Part shown: positions 1 to 9,038 of the stretch, in pieces
Layout of the letters: each line of letters opens with the position of its first letter
Position numbering within the stretch: the first letter of the stretch is position 1
Assembly (NCBI RefSeq): GCF_003121925.1
Contig: NZ_QEWR01000004.1
Location: 327,240 to 377,396 of the forward strand
DNA length: 50,157 nt
Origin: Ignatzschineria indica
GTDB taxonomy: Bacteria; Pseudomonadota; Gammaproteobacteria; Cardiobacteriales; Wohlfahrtiimonadaceae
Direction of reading: 5' to 3'
Program-made: the position numbers and the translations under genes
The notes under the pieces: model-generated
Seen by the model: only the letters and a program-made list of their open reading frames with translations
Database searches by the model: none
What the model was told of the DNA's origin: nothing

Positions 1-1
1 T

Positions 2-343
2 CCAGAAACACCTGAGTCTCCAGAAACACCTGAGACTCCAGAAGTACCTGAGACCCCAGAAACACCAGAGACTCCAGAAGTACCTGAGACCCCAGAAACA
101 CCAGAGACCCCAGAAACACCTGAGACTCCAGAAGTACCTGAGACTCCAGAAGTACCTGAGACTCCAGAAGTACCTGAAATTCCAGAAACACCTGAGACTC
201 CAGAAACCCCTGAGACTCCAGAAGTGCCTGAGACTCCAGAAGTACCTGAGACTCCAGAAGCACCTGAGACTCCAGAAGTACCTGTGACTCCAGAAGTACC
301 TGAGACTCCAGAAACACCTGAGACTCCAGAAACACCTGAAACT
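2..343 (+). repeat. Coding tandem repeat, [12 protein letters not shown] units (18 bp)
   Basis: Degenerate 18-bp units of the form CCTGAGACTCCAGAAGTA encode Pro-Glu-Thr-Pro-Glu-Val/Thr from the left window edge up to base 343. Repeat units are multiples of three, so copy changes keep the frame. The array continues beyond the window. Confidence 0.9.
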
Positions 344-1879
344 CCCGGTGAAACTGAGAAACCCGGTGAAACTGAGAAACCAGGAGAAACTGAGAAACCA
401 GGAGAAACTGAGAAGCCAGGAGAAATTGAGAAGCCAGGAGAGACTGAGAAACCAGGAGAAGCTGAGAACCCAGGAGAAACTGATAAGCCAGAAGAAACTG
501 AGAAACCAGGAGAAACTGAGAAGCCAGGAGAAACTGAGAAGCCAGGAGAAACTGAGAAACCAGGAGAAACTGAGAAGCCAGGAGAAACTGAGAAGCCAGG
601 AGAAACAGAGAAGCCAGGAGAAACTGAGAAACCAGGAGAAACTGAGAAGCCAGGAGAAACGGAGAAGCCAGGAGAAACTGAGAAACCAGGAGAAACTGAG
701 AAACCAGGAGAAACTGAGAAGCCAGGAGAAACTGAGAACCCAGGAGAAACTGATAAGCCAGAAGAAACTGAGAAACCAGGAAAAACTGAGAACCCAGGAG
801 AAACTGATAAGCCAGAAGAAACTGAGAAACCAGAAGTACCTAATACTCCGGAGGTATCTGAGACTCCTGAAGAAAATGAAGAGACAGAAGTCAACGAAAA
901 TCCTGGTAAGAATGACAACCCAGATACCTGTGATGCGCGTTCTGTGACTGGGTGCTCAGGTGATAATAAGGGTGAACCAAAGCCCAAAAAAGAGGTTTAT
1001 ATTCCTGAAGCATCGGCTTATCTTGCAAACTTAATTGCTGCGAATGAGATGTATACTTTGAAGTATCATGAGAAGCAATATCTCGATGGTTATGATGGTG
1101 TTTGGTCACGGTTGAAAGGAAGCTTTACTAGCTTCAAGCTCGATAATGACCATGATTTGAGCGCTAACATCGATATGTTCACTCTCCATTTAGGACGTGA
1201 TCTTTGGCATGATGATAAGTTAACATTAGGTGTGATGGCAGCTTACGGTTACACAACTGGTAAGAGTCAGAATGCTTATAATGGGCGAAAAGCAGATCAT
1301 AATAGCCAAGGTTTTGCACTAGGTGCTTATGGAAGCTATGAGTTTAATGAAAATAGCTATATCGATACTTGGGTGCAATATGTCTTTATGCGTAATAAGG
1401 TCTATGGCTTTAATACCCCGGTGCAGAAGTATAACCTAAAAGGTTTAACTGCATCGATTGAAGCGGGTTATGCTTTTGAGGTGAATGATACCTTTAGAAT
1501 TCAACCTCAAGCACAGTTTATCTGGATGGGAGTGAAAGATAAAGTTCATGCTGACTCTCGCGGAACGAAGGTTCAAAGTCGTAGTAATAACCTTCAATCT
1601 CGTGTCGGTGTTCGTTTCTACAATGATGGGGAGAACTATATTCCATTTGCTGAAGTGAACTATATTCATAACAGCAAGAAATATAATGTAAATTTTGAAG
1701 GAGAGCTCAATCAGAACAAGTTTACGGCAGCAGGATCGAAAAACCTCTATCGGTTAGAGCTAGGAATGACGACGAAGCCAAAAGATGGTTGGACGGCATC
1801 AGGATCGATCTCTTATACACAAGGAGGTTCTTCTTATCGCAATACAAGCTTTAAGATTGATTTACGTTACGATTTTTAA
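2..1879 (+). CDS. Autotransporter, C-terminal part (5' truncated by window edge)
   Basis: The reading frame is open from base 2 to the TAA at 1879, so the true start lies outside the window. A GTG at 224 is only an in-frame codon within the repeats. The visible protein has three parts: a PET/PEV hexapeptide stretch, 27 units of the PGETEK type, and a final region of about 280 residues rich in alternating aromatic and hydrophobic strands that ends in DLRYDF. The last part fits an autotransporter outer-membrane beta-barrel (PF03797 type), beginning near [17 protein letters not shown] short cysteine pair (CDARSVTGC) lies just before the barrel. Proteins of this type insert the barrel in the outer membrane and expose the N-terminal passenger; the repeats would be a stalk or linker. 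The passenger function cannot be read because it is outside the window. A terminator follows. Confidence 0.85.
   Translation, partial: PETPESPETPETPEVPETPETPETPEVPETPETPETPETPETPEVPETPEVPETPEVPEIPETPETPETPETPEVPETPEVPETPEAPETPEVPVTPEVPETPETPETPETPETPGETEKPGETEKPGETEKPGETEKPGEIEKPGETEKPGEAENPGETDKPEETEKPGETEKPGETEKPGETEKPGETEKPGETEKPGETEKPGETEKPGETEKPGETEKPGETEKPGETEKPGETEKPGETENPGETDKPEETEKPGKTENPGETDKPEETEKPEVPNTPEVSETPEENEETEVNENPGKNDNPDTCDARSVTGCSGDNKGEPKPKKEVYIPEASAYLANLIAANEMYTLKYHEKQYLDGYDGVWSRLKGSFTSFKLDNDHDLSANIDMFTLHLGRDLWHDDKLTLGVMAAYGYTTGKSQNAYNGRKADHNSQGFALGAYGSYEFNENSYIDTWVQYVFMRNKVYGFNTPVQKYNLKGLTASIEAGYAFEVNDTFRIQPQAQFIWMGVKDKVHADSRGTKVQSRSNNLQSRVGVRFYNDGENYIPFAEVNYIHNSKKYNVNFEGELNQNKFTAAGSKNLYRLELGMTTKPKDGWTASGSISYTQGGSSYRNTSFKIDLRYDF
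344..829 (+). repeat. Coding tandem repeat, 27 units of PGETEK (18 bp)
   Basis: This stretch is exactly 486 bases, or 27 units of 18 bp. The consensus is CCAGGAGAAACTGAGAAG (Pro-Gly-Glu-Thr-Glu-Lys), with variants [18 protein letters not shown] and PGKTEN. A three-unit block ([17 protein letters not shown]) recurs near both ends, which points to duplication of larger blocks. The +1-shifted frame also stays open and gives a false 199-residue ORF. Confidence 0.95.
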
Positions 1880-1950
1880 TCCCTATCTGCCGGTAGAAGT
1901 GCTATTGCCTATTAAATAGCTTTCTATTGGTAGCTTTAGAATATTGATAG

Positions 1951-1983
1951 CCCTCAGTAGTTTAGACTGCTGAGGGTTTTTTA
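1951..1983 (+). terminator. Rho-independent terminator after the autotransporter
   Basis: Arms CCCTCAGTAG and CTGCTGAGGG (one G-U pair) flank a six-base loop and are followed by seven T. Confidence 0.9.
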
Positions 1984-2105
1984 ATTATTGATATTTTAAT
2001 TTATTAAAATCTAGCTGTTTTTATAAAGAATTACTTAATATTTTATTTTAAATAGAGGTATGCTATCGAATATCATATTGTATTTACTTAAAGGAGAAAA
2101 AGCTG

Positions 2106-3152
2106 ATGATTTCTTTAGGAATACTTAGAAGTTATAAACTCCCAGGCATGAGCGATAGGTTAATTGCTATGACAGCTAAGGAGATTAATGGTGATGCTAT
2201 TTTTTTTAATATTGAAGGTGTCGATTTTGATAAAAAGATTATAAAAGGTCTTCGTTTAAAAAATGGTATGTGGGTTGAGTCAGTCTCTCTCTTTCCTGAT
2301 ATTTTTTTTAATGATTTACCCCAAAGTAATGCGCTTTATCAGAAGTATCTGCAATTGGAAAGAGTGAGTAATCGACGATTGTTAATACATCATCGAACAA
2401 TCGATAAGGCAGGGTGTAACTCCCTATTTAAAAATTATCCAGATATTATGCCTCATCTTGTACCGACCTTTAGTGTTGATAAAGTATCTCAGATAATTGC
2501 GCATCTCGAGCAGTATCGACGTATTGTTTTAAAGCCAAATAGTAGCCACAAAGGGTATGGAATTAAGTTTATTCGACAGTACGACGATACAAAGTACGAA
2601 TTACTTCATGAGACAGGTAAAATAGAGCTATTAACAGTTACCGAGTTGAGCGCTACTTTAGAGAAATTACTCCCAGAAAAAAGATACCACATACAACCAG
2701 AAATTATCTCTCACCTAAAAGGTACTAATTTTCCATTTGTTATACGATCCTATATGGGGCGAGGCATAAATGGACAGTGGCACAATCTATTTAACTATGC
2801 CGCTATGGATTATCAAACGGGTGGTGTAGTGAATGTAAGCATTGGTAGCGCTTTACAGTTTTTCCCTAACTTTCTTGAGAGGCAATTTGAGCCAGAGGCG
2901 CGAGAAGTTTTTATAAAAAAACTTCGAGAATTAAGTTTCAAGATAGTAAAAGCTTATCAGGAAAACTTAGATGAAGAGATTGATGCTGTAGGTATTGATT
3001 ATGTGATTGATCCTGATGGAAAACCGTATATGGTTGAAATTAACTATTATCCAGGTACACGACCTCATAATGATCTTTGTACCTATAATCAAGTCCGTTT
3101 TGCTGAATATCTTTGTCGGGAAGGTCTTAACATTATGAATAGGGATCTGTAA
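2106..3152 (+). CDS. ATP-grasp protein of the YheC/YheD type
   Basis: The protein has 348 residues; ATG at 2106 is set by AAAGGAG about 9 bases upstream. Its middle and C-terminal parts show ATP-grasp features: an ATP-binding lysine in IVLKPNSSHKGYGI (about 139-152), the strand pair YHIQPEI and PFVIRSYMGRG (about 194-220), and metal ligands in PYMVEINYYPG (E311, N313). This pattern matches the YheC/YheD branch known from Bacillus spore-coat loci. ATP-grasp enzymes join a carboxylate to an amine or thiol through an acyl phosphate; the substrate here is unknown. No signal peptide is seen, so it should act in the cytoplasm. The gene is followed after about 240 bases by a beta-rich protein on the same strand that may be its partner. 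Family confidence is good; function is open. Confidence 0.8.
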   Translation: MISLGILRSYKLPGMSDRLIAMTAKEINGDAIFFNIEGVDFDKKIIKGLRLKNGMWVESVSLFPDIFFNDLPQSNALYQKYLQLERVSNRRLLIHHRTIDKAGCNSLFKNYPDIMPHLVPTFSVDKVSQIIAHLEQYRRIVLKPNSSHKGYGIKFIRQYDDTKYELLHETGKIELLTVTELSATLEKLLPEKRYHIQPEIISHLKGTNFPFVIRSYMGRGINGQWHNLFNYAAMDYQTGGVVNVSIGSALQFFPNFLERQFEPEAREVFIKKLRELSFKIVKAYQENLDEEIDAVGIDYVIDPDGKPYMVEINYYPGTRPHNDLCTYNQVRFAEYLCREGLNIMNRDL

Positions 3153-3390
3153 TAAAGCAGATTTTATTTCGTATTTTAACTTGTTGTTTTTAAAGTAAAT
3201 GTCAAAATAGATGAGTTGCAGAAGAATCATGTCGATTTTGTGATATTTTAGATTGCGGTGATTGAGTTACTTTTACTTCATTACGACTTGCTGATATATG
3301 TCGTTTTATAGGGAAGGGCTTTAGAAGAGCCGTTTTCTGATTTTAGAGTATTGTTTATTAAGTTTTTATTTGAGTTTTAGGGGTTATTTA

Positions 3391-4527
3391 ATGAATTTTT
3401 ATCAGAAGCAGCGCAGATGGGAAGTCATTCGTCCAGGAGTTGCCAACGTCTCACACTATATTTATCACGACATCAATCGAGAGGGTAATTATGATTTAAA
3501 TGCAAAGCCCATGATGATTGTTGCTGTAAAAATGACTAGACCGGATGGTTCCTATAGAATTCGACGATCTAATATTAATGGGTTTGTAAACTTTATTAAT
3601 ACTATAGTCGATCAATCGAATTCAGAAGTCTATAATCAAATTGATGTGCGAGAGCCGGGAGAATACACCTTCGAGGTGCAAGTTCCCGATGGTTGGTATG
3701 TTACAAGTGGTAATGCAATTCAAAAAATAACCTATGTCGAAGCCCCAAATACACGACCAGGTATTATCTGTTTAGAAACACCAACGCCTGTAGGATTAGC
3801 CCAGAGAGTTATAGTAAGTGGTAAAGTTTTCAAGAGAGTAGGCGGAGATCTTGAGAAGGTAGTTGATCAAGAAGTGATAGTAAGAGCTATATTTGAAAAT
3901 GGATTGAGCGAGAAAGTTGAATTAAAAGATGGTCGATATTCTTTTGATGTTGGTAATTATAAAGGGACAATGACGTTATTTTTTGAGTCTGATTTTGGTG
4001 AATGTGCTCGAATGATTGATGTTGGTATCTATCCTATCAACCTTTCAGCAACTATTTTAGGTGAAGCTAGTCGAGATTTACAAAAAAGTGATGTGACAGT
4101 TGTTGATTTTGAAGATATAACGGTAGCACCTATCCAGAAAGTTCCAAATGGCATTGCAGGCGTCAATTGGCATAACTTAATCGTTTGCGACAATAAGCTA
4201 TATAACGGTGAAGGATATAATAATGGTTGTATTGATGGGAGTTATGTGGGTTACAATACTTCGGGATATCCGGTGACCATCGAGTTAGAAGAGGGGTTTG
4301 ATTTTTATGGTGCTTACTTCTCTGTTGCTTGGCTCAGTAGCGCGGAGGGGGAAACATTATCTGTAGAGGTTTGGAGAGGGGATCAGCATGTTACAAAAGA
4401 AGAATTTACCCTATCAGCACTAGGACCTTTTTGGTTAGATGCTAAATGGGCTAATGTCACCAAAATCGTATTAAGTACAAAGCATTATTGGCAGTTTGTA
4501 GTTGATCATATCAAAATTGGTGTTTGA
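3391..4527 (+). CDS. Unrecognised beta-sandwich protein, likely partner of the ATP-grasp gene
   Basis: A TTG at 3370 opens the frame, but ATG 3391 has GGGG about 8 bases upstream and is preferred (378 residues). No signal peptide or membrane segment is visible. The N-terminal part (DINREGNYDLNAKPMM, then EPGEYTFEVQVPDGWYVTSG) resembles SdrD B-like or carboxypeptidase-regulatory beta folds. A second beta module follows around SGKVFKRVGGDLEKVVDQEV. The C-terminal 140 residues (VDFEDI, then GIAGVNWHNLIV, NGCIDGSYVGYN and FDFYGAYFSVAW) resemble the jelly-roll module often seen in PEP-CTERM-type exported proteins. The family resemblance is from memory and no function is claimed. It is followed by a strong terminator and could be cotranscribed with the ATP-grasp gene, although the 238-base spacer also leaves room for its own promoter. 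Confidence 0.65.
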   Translation: MNFYQKQRRWEVIRPGVANVSHYIYHDINREGNYDLNAKPMMIVAVKMTRPDGSYRIRRSNINGFVNFINTIVDQSNSEVYNQIDVREPGEYTFEVQVPDGWYVTSGNAIQKITYVEAPNTRPGIICLETPTPVGLAQRVIVSGKVFKRVGGDLEKVVDQEVIVRAIFENGLSEKVELKDGRYSFDVGNYKGTMTLFFESDFGECARMIDVGIYPINLSATILGEASRDLQKSDVTVVDFEDITVAPIQKVPNGIAGVNWHNLIVCDNKLYNGEGYNNGCIDGSYVGYNTSGYPVTIELEEGFDFYGAYFSVAWLSSAEGETLSVEVWRGDQHVTKEEFTLSALGPFWLDAKWANVTKIVLSTKHYWQFVVDHIKIGV

Positions 4528-4576
4528 TTGGACCATATCTAAAATGAAAAGATAGTAGTCGTTACCTAAGAGAGGA

Positions 4577-4617
4577 AAGAGTCGGTTTCAGTGTAAGGTG
4601 ATTCCGGCTCTTTTTTA
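4577..4617 (+). terminator. Rho-independent terminator
   Basis: Arms AAAGAGTCGG and CCGGCTCTTT enclose a loop of about 17 bases and run into a T tract. Confidence 0.85.
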
Positions 4618-5615
4618 TTTAACACTATTTTTATTAGTGGTTTTATCACCGTTTTATGAAAGAGAGGATCGATAGCGCTATGCACGATGGAAAATTGTGA
4701 AAGCATTAATGATCGGTTAGATTCTATTTATTAATAGAATGATCTACTCAAACAATAAAAGCACTTCTTATAGGAAGATAAGGGGGTAATTTGATCTGCC
4801 TAAAAGCTAAGCTTCTATTAGTTTTCGTTTCCTAACTATTAATTAAATAAAATCACACTAATACTTCACATGATTAACTATCAGCAAAATAATCATACTT
4901 GATTTACAAAGACGATTTTTCTAAAAACCACTTATATTTTCAAATATTGATTTGGAATAGGCGTTGCGATAATCTCCCTAAACGTGATAACGCTATCGAT
5001 CATTTCTCATATTGAATGAGATTTATTAATATTGCAACTACTTGTTTTTCTTTTGGATTATTTTATAAAAAGAGGTGTCGACAAAATAGATATTAAAGAG
5101 AAGCTATCTATTTGAGCTATAAGGAATCCTTAAAAGGTTATTGAAAGTGATTAATGAAGAGGATTAATCCTATATATTTAAGAAATGTATAAAAAATGTA
5201 TAAAAACGTATAAAAGATGCAAAAAAGATAAAAGGTTATAATAAATTATAAAATGATGGCGTTAAAGATAAGGTTTTGTTGTTGCTTGTAAATATCTAGA
5301 GAAAATGGTGAATAATAGTTATTGCTAGTAATCTTTAGGAATTTAGACAGAATCTTATATTGAAGAAAGAAGGGAGCGACTTATTGACACCATTCCTTTA
5401 AAATAGATCCTCAAGTAGAAATATCGCTTAATGGCGGCTTAAGAGTGACAAGGTATTGGTATCTATAAGTGTGTATCGTTAAAGTGATGACGATCACTAT
5501 AGTTATAGTGGAGTTTCATAGTGGAGTTGACGTGAATGCTTTGGTGCTATTTGAGCTGTGGTTAAGGGGATAGATTATAGATTTCTTAGTGAAGAGCAAT
5601 AAGAGGAGAGATTTG
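4618..5615. other. Long AT-rich intergenic stretch, no gene recognised
   Basis: About one kilobase lacks any plausible ORF. It contains runs such as repeated GTATAAAA-like words near 5185-5220, a small inverted repeat TCTCAT/ATGAGA near 5004-5021, and a 7-2-7 inverted repeat CACTATA/TATAGTG at 5495-5510 followed by near copies of ATAGTGGAG. The last element lies about 105 bases before dapB and could be an operator or part of its leader. Nothing else is recognisable. Confidence 0.5.
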
Positions 5616-6368
5616 ATGCAAACAGTGGTAGGAATTATAGGGATTACAGGCCGTATGGGGCAGGTATTGAGTGAAGAGATCACAAAGCGGGAAATGCTTA
5701 AGCTTGGTTCTTCCTATAGTAAGGAATTAGCAGAAAGCAGTACATTAGCTACGGTGTTTAAAGAGAATGATGTTGTGGTAGATTTCTCTAATGCTGCGCT
5801 TGTGCCGGAGATCATTACTGCCGCACTTAACGATCCGAAACCTCTAATTATCTGTACTACGGGATGGGATCAAACATTACTGATGCCTCAAATTGATCAA
5901 TTGGCTCAAAAAGTCCCCGTTATCTTAGCAACTAATACCAGTATTGGGGCGGCAATACAGCGCTATATTGTTAAAGTTGTTGCTAAAGCGTTGGGTGAAG
6001 ATTTTGATATTGATCTCCATGAGAGCCATCATCGCTTTAAAGTCGATAGTCCATCAGGAACAGCGACAACACTGCTTGAAGATATTGTATCAGCTAAAGC
6101 AGATGCATTTAATAAGCAATATAGCCCTTATCAAGTAGGTGATGGTGCACGAGAAGCAGATAAAATAGGAGTTTCTGTTACACGTGCCGGCTCGATCGTA
6201 GGAGAGCATGAGGTGACATTTACCAGTTTAGAGGAGCAGATCTCGATTAAACATACCGCATTTGATCGCGCGCTCTTTGCTAAAGGTGCCCTTAAATGTG
6301 TTGAGTGGTTAAGTCAGGGGCAAAAACCAGGACGTTACACGATTTTTGATGTTCTCAATCTTCATTAG
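5616..6368 (+). CDS. dapB: 4-hydroxy-tetrahydrodipicolinate reductase
   Basis: The enzyme performs the NAD(P)H-dependent reduction step of diaminopimelate and lysine synthesis, feeding peptidoglycan. The dinucleotide-binding loop is GITGRMGQ (residues 9-16). The active-site block is HESHHRFKVDSPSGTA (135-150) with catalytic histidines near H138/H139 and K142. At 250 residues it is shorter than the 273-residue E. coli enzyme, the gap being in the N-terminal domain, as in other short DapB proteins. A GTG at 5589 would add nine residues, but AGGAGAG directly before ATG 5616 decides the start. It stands alone between long spacers with no other lysine gene nearby. Confidence 0.93.
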   Translation: MQTVVGIIGITGRMGQVLSEEITKREMLKLGSSYSKELAESSTLATVFKENDVVVDFSNAALVPEIITAALNDPKPLIICTTGWDQTLLMPQIDQLAQKVPVILATNTSIGAAIQRYIVKVVAKALGEDFDIDLHESHHRFKVDSPSGTATTLLEDIVSAKADAFNKQYSPYQVGDGAREADKIGVSVTRAGSIVGEHEVTFTSLEEQISIKHTAFDRALFAKGALKCVEWLSQGQKPGRYTIFDVLNLH

Positions 6369-6520
6369 ATTTTAATCGTAGCGATCTCTCTTTAGTTAGC
6401 TATTGCCTTTAATTGCTAATACTTGTGAGAGAATAGTTGTGAGCGATATTTCTCTTTTTAAAGATGGATCTTAAGATTTCTTTAAGAAAAATAGAATAGA
6501 GTCTCCTTATACTATCTATA

Positions 6521-6562
6521 TAGATATAGATATAGATATAGATATAGATATAGATATAGATA
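6521..6562. repeat. Seven perfect copies of a 6-bp repeat (TAGATA)
   Basis: The run has exactly seven TAGATA units and lies between dapB and the small membrane protein gene at 6750, about 190 bases before its start. The surrounding 380 bases contain no other recognisable element. Short tandem repeats of this sort can change copy number by slippage. Confidence 0.9.
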
Positions 6563-6749
6563 CTAATGTATGGATTATATGTATAGATAGAAGTGCAATA
6601 GATCTTGATAATGGCTATCGAGGTCTCCATATATTGATATATTAACTAGATTAGCTAACTAAACTCGTTAATTAAGATTACTTCGATGAGCGCTAAGAAT
6701 CTATACGACAGCCTTATCATTAAAATAATAGGTAATAGGAAGGATAAAG

Positions 6750-7073
6750 ATGAGCCAACAACTCTATATAAATGGCAAACCCGCTTCTCTTTTACAGAGA
6801 ATCTTAGCTGCTGTGATCGGTATCGGAGCGCTCATTGTCTTTGCTTTTTTTGGGCTCGCTGTTTTTGTGATCGGCTTAGGTGTGACTGCCGTGTTAGCGG
6901 TGATCTTTTTTTGGAAAACACGAAAAATTAGAAAGCAGGTGCGAGAAGGTATGGCGCGAATGCAGGAAGAGGGAAATGCTGATTTTTCTCAATTTTATGG
7001 TCAACAGCAACAGCGTCCTCAGAAAGAATCTAAAAAAGGTGAGCTCTATGAAGGGGAGTATAAAGAGTTATAA
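6750..7073 (+). CDS. Small membrane protein of unknown function
   Basis: The protein has 107 residues; AGGAAGGA lies about 5 bases before ATG 6750. Residues about 15-55 are strongly hydrophobic (LAAVIGIGALIVFAFFGLAV onward) and probably form two close membrane helices or one hairpin, ending at the basic segment KTRKIRKQVREG. The tail (about 60-107) is polar, with a glutamine run QQQQ and acidic-lysine mixtures, and probably lies in the cytoplasm. I do not recognise a family. The gene stands alone; no operon partner is visible. Confidence 0.7.
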   Translation: MSQQLYINGKPASLLQRILAAVIGIGALIVFAFFGLAVFVIGLGVTAVLAVIFFWKTRKIRKQVREGMARMQEEGNADFSQFYGQQQQRPQKESKKGELYEGEYKEL

Positions 7074-7741
7074 CTTTTTGTAGAAGTTTATCAAAGATGA
7101 TTAAAAATAATTGATTTCTCAGTATCTTTTTAGCGGGGATTAATGTATCATTTTTGCGGAATTATTATATTGCATTGATATATCGGATCTATTTTATTAT
7201 GTAATGTTAATGGATTAATTAAGAGATTAATTAAGATTTTGAGTAATAAGTTGAATAATGGGTTAATGACTTGATTTAATAGGTTAATTTAATAAGGTTT
7301 GTTGATGATGTTAGATCGATGGTCTCTATTAGTTAAGATCTATTAATTAAGATATTCAATAGCTCGGAGTTAAGACTATTAAACGATTAACTGTAATATT
7401 GATAGAAGAAAAGGTATTGCACTATTAGTAATGATGCGATCTATGATCACCTACAGTCGATGAGTGAAGCTTATTGCACAATTAAAGTGCGAGTCTCAAT
7501 TGAAAGCTTGAATGGTAAGCGAAAAACTGATTGACTGTGTAGCTATATAATTTTATGTGACTCTATTGAATGATCTTTTAAGGTCCTCAATTAATAGGAA
7601 GATGGATCGATAGCTAATCGATATCTATTATGAGAGTGGAGCCATATGGGGATTAATCGATAGGGTATTCTCTAACGTTGTATGTGTTGGATTAGACCGA
7701 GCTCACCTCAATTGTGAGCTAGGATGTGAAGAGGAAGATAG
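7074..7741. other. AT-rich spacer and dksA leader with an inverted repeat
   Basis: No ORF is supported in this 670-base stretch, which has many TTAATTAAG-like words. An inverted repeat AGCTCAC/GTGAGCT with a 7-base loop sits at 7700-7720, about 21 bases before the dksA start. It could be an operator or a leader hairpin. Confidence 0.5.
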
Positions 7742-8164
7742 ATGAAGAATCAAGAGTTTCGTGGTTTCACACCTTATGAGATTAAAGAAGGTGAAGAGTA
7801 TATGAATGAGGCGCAACGTGAGCATTTTAAATTAATTTTAGAAGGCTGGCGCGAAGCATTAGTTCAAGAGGGTGAAAAGACCGTGAACAATATGCAAGAT
7901 GAAGCCTTTAACCTTCCTGATCCTAATGATAGAGCAACACAAGAGGAAGGCTTCTCTTTAGAATTGCGTACTAGAGATCGTGAGCGTAAACTGCTTTCCA
8001 AAATTGAGAAGACCCTTCGTCGCCTCGGTTTAGATGATTATGGATATTGTGATATGTGTGGTGTTGAGATCGGTATTCGTCGTTTAGAAGCTAGACCAAC
8101 GGCAGAACTCTGCATCGACTGTAAAGAGATTGAAGAGCAGAAAGAGAAAGCACGTATCAATTAG
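7742..8164 (+). CDS. dksA: RNA polymerase-binding transcription factor DksA
   Basis: DksA enters the RNA polymerase secondary channel and, with ppGpp, adjusts rRNA and amino-acid promoters. The 140-residue protein has the coiled-coil tip motif DPNDRA (D60, D63, A65) and a four-cysteine zinc finger, CDMC (C103, C106) and CIDC (C124, C127). The intervening GVEIGIRRLEARPTAEL is typical of the family. ATG 7742 is preceded by GAGGAAG. The gene is followed by a strong terminator. The upstream inverted repeat at 7700-7720 might regulate it. Confidence 0.96.
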   Translation: MKNQEFRGFTPYEIKEGEEYMNEAQREHFKLILEGWREALVQEGEKTVNNMQDEAFNLPDPNDRATQEEGFSLELRTRDRERKLLSKIEKTLRRLGLDDYGYCDMCGVEIGIRRLEARPTAELCIDCKEIEEQKEKARIN

Positions 8165-8194
8165 TTTTACACAAGATAACGAACGAAGAAGAGA

Positions 8195-8220
8195 CCAGTC
8201 CTAAAGGGGCTGGTTTTTTT
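8195..8220 (+). terminator. Rho-independent terminator of dksA
   Basis: Arms CCAGTCC and GGGGCTGG (one G-U pair) are followed by seven or more T. The 260 bases between here and the tRNA promoter show nothing else. Confidence 0.9.
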
Positions 8221-8480
8221 GTGGGCGTGTACTCTTGTGAAAAAGAGGATGATTATGAGGGTTGTCCTCTTGGTTTGTCTAAAAGGTATGCTTTTATTTC
8301 ATAAAAGAGGGCAATGTTGCAATAAGAGCTACTGGGGAAAGATAATAATTTATGTCTAGATATTATCCATTCAGGTGGTGGCAATGAAGCTTCATTCATC
8401 TTAATTGATTGATAATCATAGGGTAAATTTTATTTTTTGGGATGCATTATCTGTTGATTACTAATTGAGCAATATTTTGT

Positions 8481-8509
8481 TTGACAGAAAAGAGAGAATT
8501 TTCTATTAT
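8481..8509 (+). promoter_or_regulatory. Sigma-70 promoter of the tRNA pair
   Basis: TTGACA at 8481-8486 and TATTAT at 8504-8509 are separated by 17 bases. The -10 box ends about 35 bases before tRNA-Ala. Confidence 0.8.
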
Positions 8510-8543
8510 ACAACTCCTCAGACAGAAACAACAAAAATTGTCT

Positions 8544-8619
<76 letters not shown>

Positions 8620-8623
8620 TAAA

Positions 8624-8699
8624 GTCCCTATCGTCTAGAGGCCTAGGACACTGCCCTTTCACGGCGGCAACCGGGGTTCGAATCCCCGTAGGGACGCCA
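8624..8699 (+). tRNA. tRNA-Glu (anticodon TTC)
   Basis: The acceptor stem GTCCCTA pairs with TAGGGAC, followed by G and an encoded CCA. The anticodon loop CTTTCAC gives TTC. It lies four bases after tRNA-Ala and is probably cotranscribed. Confidence 0.97.
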
Positions 8700-8709
8700 T
8701 ATTTAAGAA

Positions 8710-8738
8710 GCCTGCATCATGTGATGCAGGCTTTTTTG
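8710..8738 (+). terminator. Rho-independent terminator of the tRNA pair
   Basis: Nearly perfect arms GCCTGCATCA and TGATGCAGGC are followed by a T tract. Confidence 0.93.
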
Positions 8739-8774
8739 TTTTGATCTTATCAATCGCTAAAGTAGGGCTATTTA

Positions 8775-8822
8775 CCGGCACCCGTTTTCTGGAAGGTTGC
8801 GATAGTAAGATCCGGCAGCGTT
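8775..8822 (-). repeat. Solitary head module (H) of the dispersed intergenic repeat, inverted
   Basis: Read on the minus strand it begins GCTGCCGGATCTTACTATCG and closes with GTGCCGG, like the heads of the arrays at 12.9, 23.2, 35.8 and 38.0 kb. It is the only copy seen in this orientation and has no tail module. Confidence 0.85.
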
Positions 8823-8979
8823 TAGCCTCTTTGGTTCTGATGAATCGCACTTTAGATAATTTTTATCCTTGATACTTTTTTGCACATCTTTTTTCTAGAT
8901 AATTGAAAAGAGTAGAAAATGGGGAAGCTCGCTATTTAACGAAGATCTCTCTTAAAAAGGGATGATTTATCTAAAGAAG

Positions 8980-8988
8980 TTATCCACA
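8980..8988 (+). promoter_or_regulatory. Single perfect DnaA-box 9-mer
   Basis: TTATCCACA matches the DnaA box consensus exactly and lies 50 bases before dsbB. A lone copy could occur by chance or bind DnaA as a regulator. Confidence 0.4.
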
Positions 8989-9038
8989 AAACGTGATAAT
9001 ATATTGAGTCCTAATCGCTTGAGAGGATATCGCCCCTT

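Noticed and set aside
344-829. CRISPR-like direct repeats
   Set aside because: Units are contiguous 18-bp coding repeats without unique spacers and no cas gene is near.
348-947. 199-residue ORF rich in KLRNQE repeats
   Set aside because: It is the shifted frame of the 18-bp coding repeats; the real frame encodes the PGETEK linker and continues into the barrel.
8980-8988. Origin near the tRNA/dsbB region because of a perfect DnaA box
   Set aside because: It is a single box without neighbours, GATC cluster or AT-rich element; the 31.6-kb region is much stronger.
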